Shown piece by piece: positions 33,678 through 42,133 of a stretch of 53,704 bases of DNA. The translations under genes and the position numbers were made by a program. Positions within the stretch are counted from its first letter, which is position 1. Each line of letters begins with the position of its first letter. The DNA is from JADHLJ01 sp038116915 (lineage in GTDB: Bacteria; Pseudomonadota; Alphaproteobacteria; Thalassobaculales; Thalassobaculaceae), in contig JAYOEU010000005.1 in the NCBI GenBank assembly GCA_038116915.1, positions 1 to 53,704 of the forward strand, in the 5' to 3' direction. The notes under the pieces are model-generated. The model did no database searches, had not been told where the DNA came from, and saw only the letters and a program-made list of their open reading frames with translations.

Positions 33678-35141
33678 ATGCCTGGACTGAACGAACTGAC
33701 CCGGCTTTCTGCCCGCGAGGCGGTCCGGCTGCTGAGCGCGGGAGAGGTAACGCCCCTTGACCTTATCGACGCCGCGCTGGATCGGATCGCCACCGTGGAG
33801 CCTGCGGTAAACGCCTTGCCGACGCTCTGTCCCGACCGGGCGCGCGAGCATGCGGCGCGGCTGACCGACATTGGCGACGGCGACAAGCGCGGCAGGCTGC
33901 ACGGGCTTCCGGTGGCGATCAAGGATCTCATGGATGTCGCGGGTGTGCGTACCACGCGCGGCTCGCCGATCCACGCGAACCGGGTGCCCGAGACCTCGCA
34001 TCCGCTGGTCGAGCGGATCGAGAGCCGTGGCGGGATCGTGCTCGCCAAATCCAACACACCGGAGTTCGGCGCCGGCGGAAACACCTTCAACGAGGTGTTC
34101 GGGCGCACGTTGAACCCGTGGAACACGTCGCTTACCTGCGGCGGGTCCTCCGGCGGCTCGGCGGTGGCATTGGCGACAGGAGAGATCTGGCTGGCGCATG
34201 GCTCTGACCATGGCGGATCGCTGCGCAAGCCGGCTGCTTTCTGTTCGGTGGTGGGTTTGCGTCCCAGTCCCGGCCGGGTAACGCGCGGCACGGTCTCCAA
34301 TCTCTTCAGCCCGAGCTCGGTAGAGGGGCCGATGGCCCGCGATGTCGGTGATCTGGCGTTGTTTCTCGACACCATGGCGGGGGTCGATCCGCGCGATCCG
34401 ATGACCCGGCGTGCACCGGATCAGCCGTTTCTCGCCGCCGTCGAACAGGCGCTGGCCGGCGAAAAGGCCCGGCGTCCCAAGCGCGTCGCCTGGACCGGCA
34501 ATCTCGGAGGGGCCGCCGCCGTCGACCGGGAGGTGCGCGAGATCTGCGAGGCGGCGGCCCGCAAGTTCGAACGCCTCGGCGTCGAGGTGGTCGAGGCCTG
34601 TCCGGACCCGGGCCGGATCGATGAGGCGTTTCAGATTCTTCGCGCGCTGATCTTTGTCGTGAACCGCGAGAAGGACCTCCAGGACAACCGGGACCTGCTG
34701 AAGCAGGACATCATCTGGAACACCGAAAAAGGCCTGCGCCTCACCGCGTCCGAGATCGCCTGGACGGAGCGGGAACGGTCGGCATTCTATGGCCGGATGG
34801 CGGCATTCATGGAGACCCATGATCTGTTGCTGCTGCCTTGCACGCCGGTCCCGCCCTTCGACGTTGCGCTGCGCTATCCGCCGGTGATCGACGGCCAGCC
34901 CGTCGACAACTACATCGCCGGATCGCTTATCACGTCCGCGATCACCCTCAGTGCCTCTCCCGCGCTATCACTGCCGGCCGGCTTCACCGGCGACGGGCGG
35001 CCGGTCGGGCTGCAGATGGTCGGCCGGCCCTATGGCGAGGCGGATCTGCTTGCCGCCGCCGCGCTTTTGGAACAAGAGACCGGATTGGCCGGCATGGTGC
35101 CGATCGATCCGAGAGAGGGCACGGTTCCCCCGGCGGCGTAA
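33678..35141 (+). CDS. Amidase signature family enzyme
   Basis: 487 residues from ATG 33678. The Ser-cisSer-Lys triad is visible: Lys82 in GLPVAIKDLMD, Ser157 in CGGSSGGSAVAL and the nucleophile Ser181 in GSDHGGSLRKPAAF; the 24-residue distance between the serines is that of the family. Hydrolyses an amide bond of a small molecule; substrate not predictable. The ThDP enzyme begins 29 bp after its stop. Confidence 0.9.
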   Translation: MPGLNELTRLSAREAVRLLSAGEVTPLDLIDAALDRIATVEPAVNALPTLCPDRAREHAARLTDIGDGDKRGRLHGLPVAIKDLMDVAGVRTTRGSPIHANRVPETSHPLVERIESRGGIVLAKSNTPEFGAGGNTFNEVFGRTLNPWNTSLTCGGSSGGSAVALATGEIWLAHGSDHGGSLRKPAAFCSVVGLRPSPGRVTRGTVSNLFSPSSVEGPMARDVGDLALFLDTMAGVDPRDPMTRRAPDQPFLAAVEQALAGEKARRPKRVAWTGNLGGAAAVDREVREICEAAARKFERLGVEVVEACPDPGRIDEAFQILRALIFVVNREKDLQDNRDLLKQDIIWNTEKGLRLTASEIAWTERERSAFYGRMAAFMETHDLLLLPCTPVPPFDVALRYPPVIDGQPVDNYIAGSLITSAITLSASPALSLPAGFTGDGRPVGLQMVGRPYGEADLLAAAALLEQETGLAGMVPIDPREGTVPPAA

Positions 35142-35170
35142 GGCATGCGGGCGGCGGGCCGGGAGGGGGA

Positions 35171-36817
35171 ATGATGGAAGCAGGAGCGGCCCTGGTCGGG
35201 GCCTTGATCGATGCCGGTGTCGACACCGCCTTCACCGTGCCCGGAGAGAGCTTTCTGCCGGTCCTGGAGGCTCTGCGCCTCAACCGGAACCGGGTGCGTC
35301 TGGTCTCAGTCCGCCAGGAAGGCGGCGGCACCCTGGCCGCGAACGCCTATGGCGTGATCCGAGGCTTTCCCGCCGCGGTTTTCGTCAGCCGGGGGCCGGG
35401 CGCGACGAATGCCTCGATCGGCTTGCACACCGCCTATCAGGACTCGGTACCGATGATCCTCTTCATCGGCCAGGTGCGCAGCCACATGAAGGGCCGCGAG
35501 GCGTTCCAGGAGATCGACCCGCACAGCGCCTTCGCCTCGATGTCGAAGGCGGTGCTGGAGCCGCGCGACGCCGGCGAACTGGCTAAACTGGCGCGCATGG
35601 CGGTGGAGATCGCGGTCTCCGGGCGTCCGGGGCCGGTGGTCGTCGTCATGCCCCGCGACTTCGGCGAAGTCGACGTGCCGGCGCCGGCGGAGAAGGGGGC
35701 TGTCCACCGCGCCGCGATCAGCGCCGAGGCGGCGGCGACCGACGATCTGGCCGCCGCCCTGAACGCGGCGGAGCGGCCGCTCATCTTGGCGGGCGAGCTG
35801 GCGCGCCAGCCCGGCGCGCGTGAGGCCCTGCTCGCCTTCGTCGAGGCGTCCGGTGCGCCGCTGCTCTGCGGGTACCGCTGTCAGGACGTGCTCGACAATC
35901 TGCATCCCGGCTACGCCGGGCATCTGGAGATCAATCCCGTCTCCTATCAGGACCGGTTGGTGGCCGAGGCGGATTTCCTTTGCGTGGTCGGCAGCCGGCT
36001 CGACGGGATCACCAGCCGCGAGGAAGCGATGACCGCCGGGAACCGCGACTGGGCGCATCTGCATCCCGACCCGGCGGTGCTGGCACGGTTCGGCGCCCCC
36101 CGCCAGGTGCAGGCGGATGTGGCTCCGGCGCTCGGCGCGGTGTCAGGCAAACTCGCCGCGCCCGCCGCCGGACGGTTGGCCTGGCGTGATGCCGCGCATG
36201 CCGAATTTGCGGCGTTCTCCGCTGTCGGAAGCTATCCGGCGTTCGGCGAGGTCGATCTCGCCGTGGTGGCGGCGGAAACCCGGGCAATGCTGCCGGAAAA
36301 CGCGGTCGTGCTGACCGATGCCGGCAGTTCGGCCCGCTGGGTCCACCGCTTCTTTCATTTCCGCGCGGCCTTGACCCAGGGCGGCAGCGCCTGCGGCGCG
36401 ATGGGTGCCGGGTTGCCGGGCGCCATCGGCGCGGCGCTGGCGACGAATGACGACCGCCCGATTGTCGCCTTTGCCGGCGACGGCAGCTTCCTGATGAGCG
36501 GCCAGGAGCTCTCCACGGCGGCGCGGGAGCGCCTGCCGATCAAAGTCGTGATCTGCGATAATAATGTTCACGGATCGATCCTGAAGGGCCAACTCGACAA
36601 GTACGGCAGCGATCACGCCTTCGGCACGGTCATGGACAGCCCCGATTTCGCCAAGCTCGCCGAGGGCTACGGCGCCGCCGCCTGGACGGTGAGAACCACC
36701 AAGGAATGGCGCCCCGCCTTCGCCGCCGCGCTCGCCCATGACGGCCCGGCCCTGATCCACGTCTTCACCGACCCAAGGGACATTGCACCCTATGGAGCGG
36801 AAAAGGACGCGGTCTAG
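35171..36817 (+). CDS. Thiamine-diphosphate-dependent enzyme (acetolactate synthase-like)
   Basis: 548 residues. Start ATG 35171 follows GGGAGGGGG. N-terminal Pyr domain with the cofactor-activating Glu50 (SVRQEGGGTLAANAYG), a central domain (ILAGELARQPGAREALLAF) and the C-terminal PP domain with the GDG...NN ThDP/Mg motif (AGDGSFLMSGQELS to VICDNN). It lacks features that would show whether it is a true acetolactate synthase, and no small regulatory subunit is nearby. With the amidase it looks like part of a catabolic pair, perhaps amide hydrolysis then 2-oxoacid decarboxylation; that is inference. Confidence 0.87.
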   Translation: MMEAGAALVGALIDAGVDTAFTVPGESFLPVLEALRLNRNRVRLVSVRQEGGGTLAANAYGVIRGFPAAVFVSRGPGATNASIGLHTAYQDSVPMILFIGQVRSHMKGREAFQEIDPHSAFASMSKAVLEPRDAGELAKLARMAVEIAVSGRPGPVVVVMPRDFGEVDVPAPAEKGAVHRAAISAEAAATDDLAAALNAAERPLILAGELARQPGAREALLAFVEASGAPLLCGYRCQDVLDNLHPGYAGHLEINPVSYQDRLVAEADFLCVVGSRLDGITSREEAMTAGNRDWAHLHPDPAVLARFGAPRQVQADVAPALGAVSGKLAAPAAGRLAWRDAAHAEFAAFSAVGSYPAFGEVDLAVVAAETRAMLPENAVVLTDAGSSARWVHRFFHFRAALTQGGSACGAMGAGLPGAIGAALATNDDRPIVAFAGDGSFLMSGQELSTAARERLPIKVVICDNNVHGSILKGQLDKYGSDHAFGTVMDSPDFAKLAEGYGAAAWTVRTTKEWRPAFAAALAHDGPALIHVFTDPRDIAPYGAEKDAV

Positions 36818-36854
36818 GGGCAGGAGCCGGGGGTCTCCGCCCCCACTCTTCTCC

Positions 36855-36877
36855 GCCACCCTGGCGCACGGCAGGGC
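36855..36877 (-). repeat. REP-like repeat, single inverted copy
   Basis: CGCCACCCTGGCGCACGGCA then GGGC: the reverse complement of the consensus with two or three changes. It faces the tandem array that begins 88 bp later. Confidence 0.75.
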
Positions 36878-36964
36878 CAAGCTCCAATGGCGCCGCGTGA
36901 CCGGCTGGTGTTTGGTTGCCGGGAAAAAAGTAAACCGAGGCAGGCGGAGAGGTCCTGTTCAGGG

Positions 36965-37093
36965 CCCTGCCTTACGCCAGGGCGACGGGAAAAGGTGGGC
37001 CGTGCCTTACGCCAGGGCGACGGGAGCGGGTGGGCTCTGCCTTACGCCAGGGCGACGGGAGAGGGCGGGCCCTGCCTTATGCCAGGGCGACGG
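36965..37093 (+). repeat. Tandem array of four REP-like units, period exactly 35 bp
   Basis: The core CTGCCTTACGCCAGGGCGAC recurs with the T of TGCC at 36968, 37003, 37038 and 37073. The 24-bp conserved core is followed by a variable GC-rich spacer ending GGTGGGC or GGCGGGC. Most of the differences among units are in the spacer. It lies between the convergent ThDP-enzyme and AtzH-like genes. Confidence 0.93.
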
Positions 37094-37112
37094 AAATAAC
37101 TTGTCCGTCCTC

Positions 37113-37517
37113 CTACCAAAGCGGCTTGCCGTCGGTCGTTGAGACATGGGCGAAGACCACTTTCCAGCCTTCGCCGGGGATGCGGGCCCAGGTCTGGGAC
37201 TGGCGGCCGGTCAGGTCCTTGCCGCGCACCTTGAATTCCAGGCTGACGCTGGCGAAATCGCGGCCGAGGGTCAGGATGTCGAGGCGCAGGCGCTTTTCCT
37301 TGATGCCCGGACCCGGCTTGCGGGCGACCCGGAAGGCGTGGATCTGATCGAAGCCATAGCCGTGCTCATGCATCGCGAGACGAATGGTCAGCGGGCTGTT
37401 CCAGAAGGTCTCGTCCAGAACATCGACATTCTTGTCGATCAGCGCCTGCTCGTAGGCCTCGAACTTCGCGCGGACTTCCTCAACGACTTCAGGAATGTTG
37501 GGGGTCATATCGGTCAT
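37113..37517 (-). CDS. AtzH-like / HpxZ-like (DUF3225) small protein
   Basis: 134 residues, SnoaL/NTF2-like fold of the AtzH/HpxZ type: VRAKFEAYEQALIDKNVDVL, DETFWNSP, HGYGFDQIHAFRVAR and TGRQSQTWARIPGEGWKVV. HpxZ accompanies purine/oxalurate breakdown, and AtzH works beside the amidase AtzE in cyanuric acid catabolism. Here the amidase is 2 kb away on the opposite strand, and this gene instead overlaps (ATGA) the end of the CoA-binding/MetY fusion, being last in a three-gene operon. Exact role unknown. Confidence 0.8.
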   Translation of the reverse strand: MTDMTPNIPEVVEEVRAKFEAYEQALIDKNVDVLDETFWNSPLTIRLAMHEHGYGFDQIHAFRVARKPGPGIKEKRLRLDILTLGRDFASVSLEFKVRGKDLTGRQSQTWARIPGEGWKVVFAHVSTTDGKPLW

Positions 37518-39346
37518 GCGAGGGCCCGCTCCAGATCGGCGATGATGTCGTCCACGGTCTCAAGACCTATCGAGAGCCGGATCACGTCGTCTCCGGCGCC
37601 GGCGGCCGCGCGCTGTTCCTCGGTGAGCTGACGGTGGGTGGTCGAGGCCGGATGCAGAATCAGCGAACGGGTGTCGCCGATATTCGCCAGATGGCTGAAC
37701 AGCTCGCAACTCTGCACGCATTTCACGCCCGCCTCAAAGCCGCCCTTGATGCCGAAGGTGAAGACCGAGCCGGCGCCCTTGGGCAGATATTTTTTGGCGA
37801 GCGCGTGATAGGGCGAGGCTGGGAGCCCGGCATAGGAGACCCAGGAGACCTTGGAATGGCTGTCCAGGAACTCGGCCACCGCCTTGGCGTTCTCCACATG
37901 CCGCTGCATCCGGAGCGCCAGGGTCTCGGTGCCCATGATCGTCAGGTACGCGTTCATCGGCGCCATGGTCGGCCCGAGATCGCGCAAGCCCACCGAATGA
38001 CCGTAGGTCGTATAGGCAAGGTCGCCGAAGGTTTCGAAGAAGGTGAGGCCGTGATAGGCGGGTTCCGGCTTGGAAAGCGCCGGGAACTTGTCGTTCTGGA
38101 ACCAGTCGAACTGACCGGAGTCGACGATCGCGCCGCCCATGGCGTTGCCGTGCCCCGAGAGGAACTTGGTCGTCGAATGGATTACGATGTCGGCGCCGTG
38201 GCGGATCGGCTGACAGAGATAGGGCGTCGCCATGGTGTTGTCGATGATCAGCGGCACGCCGACGTCGGAGGCGACCGCTTTCAGCGCCTCGATATCGGTG
38301 ATCACCCCGCCCGGATTGGCGAGGGATTCGGCGTAGATCGCCTTCACGCCGGGTTGCGCCGCCGCTGCCCTGACGGCGGTCATGTCGTCCATGTCGGCGA
38401 AAGTGCAGTGCCAGTCGAACTTCTTGAACGTCTTGCCGAACTGGGTGATCGAGCCACCATAGAGCTTGGTCGAGGCGACGATCCGGTCGCCCGGTTCCAT
38501 TAGCGGCAGAAGCGCCACCAGTTGCGCCGAGTGACCCGACGCGGTGCAGGTGGTCCCGCGCCCACCCTCGAGGCTGGCGATCCGCTCCTCCAGGACCGCG
38601 GTCGTGGGGTTGGAGAGGCGGCCGTAGATGTTGCCGAAGGTCTGCAGATTGAAAAGCGATGCCGCGTGATCGACATCGTCGAAGACGAAGGCGGTGGTCT
38701 GGAAGATCGGCGTCGAGCGGGCCCCCGTCGTCGGATCCGGCGAGGCGCCGGCATGGATCGCCCGTGTCTCGAAACCGGCCTGGACTGGCGCATTCGGTTT
38801 GGCGGCCGGCGCCGCGTCATTAGCCGGAGCCTCGGCGCGGCCGACGGGGCGTCGCTTGGAGGATATGACGTTGGAATTGAAGCCGTGCCAGGAAAGCTCT
38901 CCAAACAGCCGCGAGAACTCGATCTTCGGGCAGCGGTCCATGACCACCAGCACGCCGCGCGAAGCCGCCCTTGCCGCCGCCGCGTCATTGCGCACGCCGA
39001 GTTGGAGCCACACGACCCTGGCGCCGTGCTCCACCGCTTCGTCGGTAATCGGTCCGGCGGCCTCGGAATTGCGGAAGATGTCGACCATGTCGACGGTCTC
39101 GGGCAATTCATCGAGGCTCGCATAGACGCGCTCGCCGAGGATTTCCGAGCCGGCGACGCCCGGATTGATCGGATAGACCTTGTAGCCCTTGGCCTGAAGA
39201 TACTTCATCGCGAAATTCGAGGGACGGCTCCAGTTCGGGCTGGCGCCGACCATGGCGATGGTGCGTACATCGGAAAGGATCGCCTTGATGTAGGCGTCTG
39301 GGTAGGCGTCATGATCGACAAGCGGGGAGCGGTCGGCACTGTCCAT
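37514..39346 (-). CDS. Fusion: CoA-binding domain (YccU-like) + O-acetylhomoserine sulfhydrylase (MetY)
   Basis: 610 residues in one frame. Residues ~20-155 are a Rossmann CoA-binding domain (IAMVGASPNWSRPSNFAMKY, YPINPGVAGSEILGERVYAS in pieces, VWLQLGVRNDAAAARAASRG). A short Ala/Pro linker (~163-182) follows. From ~184 it is a Cys/Met metabolism PLP enzyme: FETRAIHAGASPDPTTGARS, ALEGG-like ASLEGGRGTTCTASG, PLP-lysine Lys394 in HSTTKFLSGHGNAMGG, and LILHPASTTHRQLT. It presumably makes homocysteine from O-acetylhomoserine and sulfide. The two parts are usually separate adjacent genes. Two bases separate it from the upstream crotonase stop. Confidence 0.9.
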   Translation of the reverse strand: MDSADRSPLVDHDAYPDAYIKAILSDVRTIAMVGASPNWSRPSNFAMKYLQAKGYKVYPINPGVAGSEILGERVYASLDELPETVDMVDIFRNSEAAGPITDEAVEHGARVVWLQLGVRNDAAAARAASRGVLVVMDRCPKIEFSRLFGELSWHGFNSNVISSKRRPVGRAEAPANDAAPAAKPNAPVQAGFETRAIHAGASPDPTTGARSTPIFQTTAFVFDDVDHAASLFNLQTFGNIYGRLSNPTTAVLEERIASLEGGRGTTCTASGHSAQLVALLPLMEPGDRIVASTKLYGGSITQFGKTFKKFDWHCTFADMDDMTAVRAAAAQPGVKAIYAESLANPGGVITDIEALKAVASDVGVPLIIDNTMATPYLCQPIRHGADIVIHSTTKFLSGHGNAMGGAIVDSGQFDWFQNDKFPALSKPEPAYHGLTFFETFGDLAYTTYGHSVGLRDLGPTMAPMNAYLTIMGTETLALRMQRHVENAKAVAEFLDSHSKVSWVSYAGLPASPYHALAKKYLPKGAGSVFTFGIKGGFEAGVKCVQSCELFSHLANIGDTRSLILHPASTTHRQLTEEQRAAAGAGDDVIRLSIGLETVDDIIADLERALA

Positions 39347-39348
39347 GG

Positions 39349-40149
39349 TTATTTGCCTTTCCAGACCGGCGGGCGCTTGTCGATGAAGGCGTTCATTCCC
39401 TCGGTGGCGTCGTCAAAGAACATGTTCTGGGTCATGACGTCGCCGGTATAGGCGTAGGCGTCGGCAAGCGACATCTCTAGCTGCTTGTAGAAGGCCAGCT
39501 TGCCGATTTTCACGACGGCCGCAGACTTGGAGACGATCTTCGCCGCCATCTCGGTCACCGCGTTCTCCAGCTGGTCGGCGGGCACCGCTTTGTTGATCAG
39601 GCCTTGGGCCAGGGCTTCGGCGGTGTCCAGGGTTTCGCCGGTCAGCAGCATTTCCATCATCTTCTTGCGCTGAACCTTGCGCGAAATCGCAACCATCGGG
39701 GTAGAGCAGAACAAACCGATATTCACGCCCGGGGTGCCGAACCGCGCATTTTCCTCGGCGATTGCAAGATCGCAGCTTGCAAGCAATTGCAAACCCGCGG
39801 CCGTGGCGATGCCGTGGACCGCGCCGATGACCGGCTGCGGAATCTCCTTAAGCGTCATCATCATGCGGGCGCAATTGCCGAAAACCGTCCGATAGTAGGT
39901 TTCGCTGCGATTGGCCTGCATTTGCTTCATATCATGGCCGGCGCAGAAACCGCGGCCGGCGCCGCGCAGGACCACCACCTTGATGGAACGGTCCCTGGCA
40001 ATCGTATCCAGCGCTTCCTGCAGACCGGCGATCAATTCGCTGGAAAGCGCGTTGTAGGCGCCCGGTCGGTTCAACGTAAGCCAGGCGACTTGATCACGGT
40101 CCTCGCGCAGGACGACTGGCTCGACGGCTTTTTCAGCGGCTAGCGACAT
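39349..40149 (-). CDS. Enoyl-CoA hydratase/isomerase family protein (ECHDC3-like)
   Basis: 266 residues, crotonase fold. CoA-binding and oxyanion segments: LNRPGAYNALSSELI, GRGFCAGHDMKQM, GIATAAGLQLLASCDLAIA. Where classical hydratases have a first catalytic Glu (PEI.LG), this protein has PGVNIGLFCST; the second Glu region MMEMLLTGETLD is kept. This pattern fits ECHDC3-type members, whose reaction is not certain, so calling it an active 2-enoyl-CoA hydratase would be overconfident. First gene of the operon with the MetY fusion and AtzH-like genes; divergent from tcuA. Confidence 0.85.
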   Translation of the reverse strand: MSLAAEKAVEPVVLREDRDQVAWLTLNRPGAYNALSSELIAGLQEALDTIARDRSIKVVVLRGAGRGFCAGHDMKQMQANRSETYYRTVFGNCARMMMTLKEIPQPVIGAVHGIATAAGLQLLASCDLAIAEENARFGTPGVNIGLFCSTPMVAISRKVQRKKMMEMLLTGETLDTAEALAQGLINKAVPADQLENAVTEMAAKIVSKSAAVVKIGKLAFYKQLEMSLADAYAYTGDVMTQNMFFDDATEGMNAFIDKRPPVWKGK

Positions 40150-40402
40150 CGCGTCATCTCCCGTGTTTCAAGTTCAATCACTACCGTTTCCCGACGGTGA
40201 ATGGCAAGGCTCGGCGGAATCTCAGTGGGGGGCATGAAGTAAATGTTACCATCGCCCCGCCTTGCGCCAAGCAACGATTTGGAGAAACCGTCCCGGGCTC
40301 GATCAGCATTACGATCATTCGCTTCAGCGCCGAGCCCAATCCGGACGAGGCGAGCGCTGTCCGTCCGGCTATGCTATTTCCACATCTCGGGAGGACCATT
40401 CG

Positions 40403-41881
40403 ATGCCGGATTATGATGTGATCGTTGTCGGCGCAGGCAATGCCGCGCTTGCGGCCGCGAACTCGGCCAAGGAAAACGGCGCGGCCAAGGTGCTGGTGCT
40501 GGAGAAGGCCAACCGTCAGGAACGCGGAGGCAATACCTTCTTTTCCGGCGGCCTGTTCCGGATCGCTTTCGATGACCCTCAGGACCTGAAGGCGATGGTC
40601 CCGGATGCCGGCGACAAGATCCCCGGATTCTTCGAGGATGTGCTCTCCTACACCAAGGACGACATGTGGGGCGATCTGCTCCGGGTGACTCACGGCAAAA
40701 CCGATCGTGAGCTTGCGACAATCCTGATCGACAATTCCTTCGAGGCGATCAAATGGGCGCATGAAGTCGGCGGCATTCCGATGGAGCCGGCGACGACGCT
40801 TTCGGGCATCAAGGTCGGCAACCGCATCAAATGGCAGAAAGGCGCGATCATCCGCGCCGAACATGAGGGTATCGGCCTCTCGACCCACTGGTTCAAGACC
40901 ACCGAAAAGAACGGCATCGAAATCCGTTACGAGACCGCCGCCGACAACCTGCTCCGCGACAAGAAGGGCCGGGTGGTCGGCGTCGTCGCCAAGGGGCCGG
41001 ACGGGCTGGAGGAGATCAGCGCCAAGGCGGTGGTGCTCGGTTGCGGCGGTTTCGAGGCCAATGCCCAATGGCGCTCGCAGTATCTGGCGCCGCCCTGGGA
41101 TCACGCCAAGGTGCGCGGCACCGCCCACAACCAGGGCGACGGGCTGCGCATGGCGCTGGCCCTGGGCGCGCTGCCCTGGGGCCAGTGGTCGGGCCGGCAC
41201 TCGACGCCGATCTCCAATGAATGGCCGGATTTCGCCGACCGCGGCCGCACCGATAAGTCGAACCGGCTCTCCTATCCCTATGGGGTGATGATCAACCGGG
41301 ACGGCCTGCGCTTCTGCGACGAGGGCGAGGATGTCGGGCTCTACACCTACGCCAAATACGGCGGCGAGATCCTGCGCCAGCCGGGCTCGCTCGCCTGGCA
41401 GATCTTCGATCAGAAGACCATCCACCTTCTGGAGCCGCGCTATTCCACCAGCGTTCCGATCGAGGCCGACACCCTGGAGGCACTGGTCGAGAAGCTGGAG
41501 ATCGACAACCGGCCCCAGGCGGTGCGCACCCTCCATGCCTATAACGACGCCGCTTGCGACGACGCGGAATTCGATCCGTCGAAAAAGGACGGGCTGTCGA
41601 CGACGGGCCTCACGCCTGATAAGACCAACTGGGCGCTGCGGCTCGACAAGCCGCCCTTCGTCGCCTATTCGGCCACCGGCGGCATCACCTTCACCTTCGG
41701 CGGCCTGAAGGTGGACGAGAACGCCCAGGTCATCGGCACCGACTGGCGCCCGATCCCGGGCCTGTTCTGCTGCGGCGAGATGGTGGGCGGCCTGTTCCAT
41801 TTCAACTATCCCGGCGGCACCGGCCTGGTCTCGGGCGCGGTGTTCGGCAGGATCGCGGGAAGAAGCGCGGCGGGGGTTTGA
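40403..41881 (+). CDS. tcuA: FAD-dependent tricarballylate dehydrogenase-like protein
   Basis: 492 residues from ATG 40403 with GGGAGG 8 bases upstream. FAD-binding DYDVIVVGAGNAALAAANSA at the N-terminus, the TcuA-like NRQERGGNTFFSGGLFR, and a succinate-dehydrogenase/fumarate-reductase-type cap and C-terminal FAD segment (GLFCCGEMVGGLFHFNYPGG, GTGLVSGAVFGRIAGR). TcuA oxidises tricarballylate to cis-aconitate in Salmonella with TcuB as electron acceptor. No tcuB, transporter or regulator is adjacent, so the substrate may be another carboxylate. Confidence 0.85.
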   Translation: MPDYDVIVVGAGNAALAAANSAKENGAAKVLVLEKANRQERGGNTFFSGGLFRIAFDDPQDLKAMVPDAGDKIPGFFEDVLSYTKDDMWGDLLRVTHGKTDRELATILIDNSFEAIKWAHEVGGIPMEPATTLSGIKVGNRIKWQKGAIIRAEHEGIGLSTHWFKTTEKNGIEIRYETAADNLLRDKKGRVVGVVAKGPDGLEEISAKAVVLGCGGFEANAQWRSQYLAPPWDHAKVRGTAHNQGDGLRMALALGALPWGQWSGRHSTPISNEWPDFADRGRTDKSNRLSYPYGVMINRDGLRFCDEGEDVGLYTYAKYGGEILRQPGSLAWQIFDQKTIHLLEPRYSTSVPIEADTLEALVEKLEIDNRPQAVRTLHAYNDAACDDAEFDPSKKDGLSTTGLTPDKTNWALRLDKPPFVAYSATGGITFTFGGLKVDENAQVIGTDWRPIPGLFCCGEMVGGLFHFNYPGGTGLVSGAVFGRIAGRSAAGV

Positions 41882-41954
41882 GTGAGAGGCTTGGCCGGAA
41901 AAAAGTCCGGCGTTGGGTGTTCTCGACCACTGCTTGGATCAGGTCAATTGCTTA

Positions 41955-42092
41955 CCGTCGCCCTGGCGCAAGGCAGGGTCTTCGAAAGGGCCTGTCCATC
42001 AGCCTCGGTTCCGGATTTTCCCAGGATTGGCAAGATCTTATCCGTCACGCGGCGCTAGCGGGGCTTGGCCCTGCCTTGCGCCAGGGCGACGG
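41955..42092. repeat. Perfect 24-bp inverted repeat of the REP-like unit around ~90 bp
   Basis: Left arm 41955-41978 (CCGTCGCCCTGGCGCAAGGC then AGGG) is the exact reverse complement of the right arm 42069-42092. The 90 bp between show no gene. After the right arm, a degenerate second unit (GCCTTGCG ... GCGCCAG) starts 35 bp later, the same period as the array at 37 kb. Lies between the convergent tcuA-like and D-aminoacylase genes and could fold into a strong bidirectional terminator-like hairpin. Confidence 0.92.
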
Positions 42093-42133
42093 GATACGGT
42101 GGGCCCCGCCTTGCGGAGCGCCAGACCGGCCCC

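Larger units (their letters stand above)
36818..37112. other. 295-bp intergenic region built largely of the REP-like repeat
   Basis: No gene. It holds one inverted copy (36855-36877) and a four-copy direct array (36965-37093). An open frame through the array encodes only repeated RQGDG-type peptide and is rejected. Confidence 0.85.

Noticed and set aside
36965..37093. Possible CRISPR array
   Set aside because: The 24-bp core is regular, but the spacers are about 11 bp and similar to each other, the core is palindromic and dispersed elsewhere, and no cas gene is present.
36783..37142. Open frames running through the 35-bp tandem array, giving peptides with repeated LRQGDG-type units
   Set aside because: Produced by the repeat itself; open in several frames, no ribosome-binding site, no protein-like character.
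40197..40421. 74-codon open frame upstream of tcuA
   Set aside because: Overlaps the tcuA start and lacks protein-like composition; the region is better read as the divergent promoter gap.
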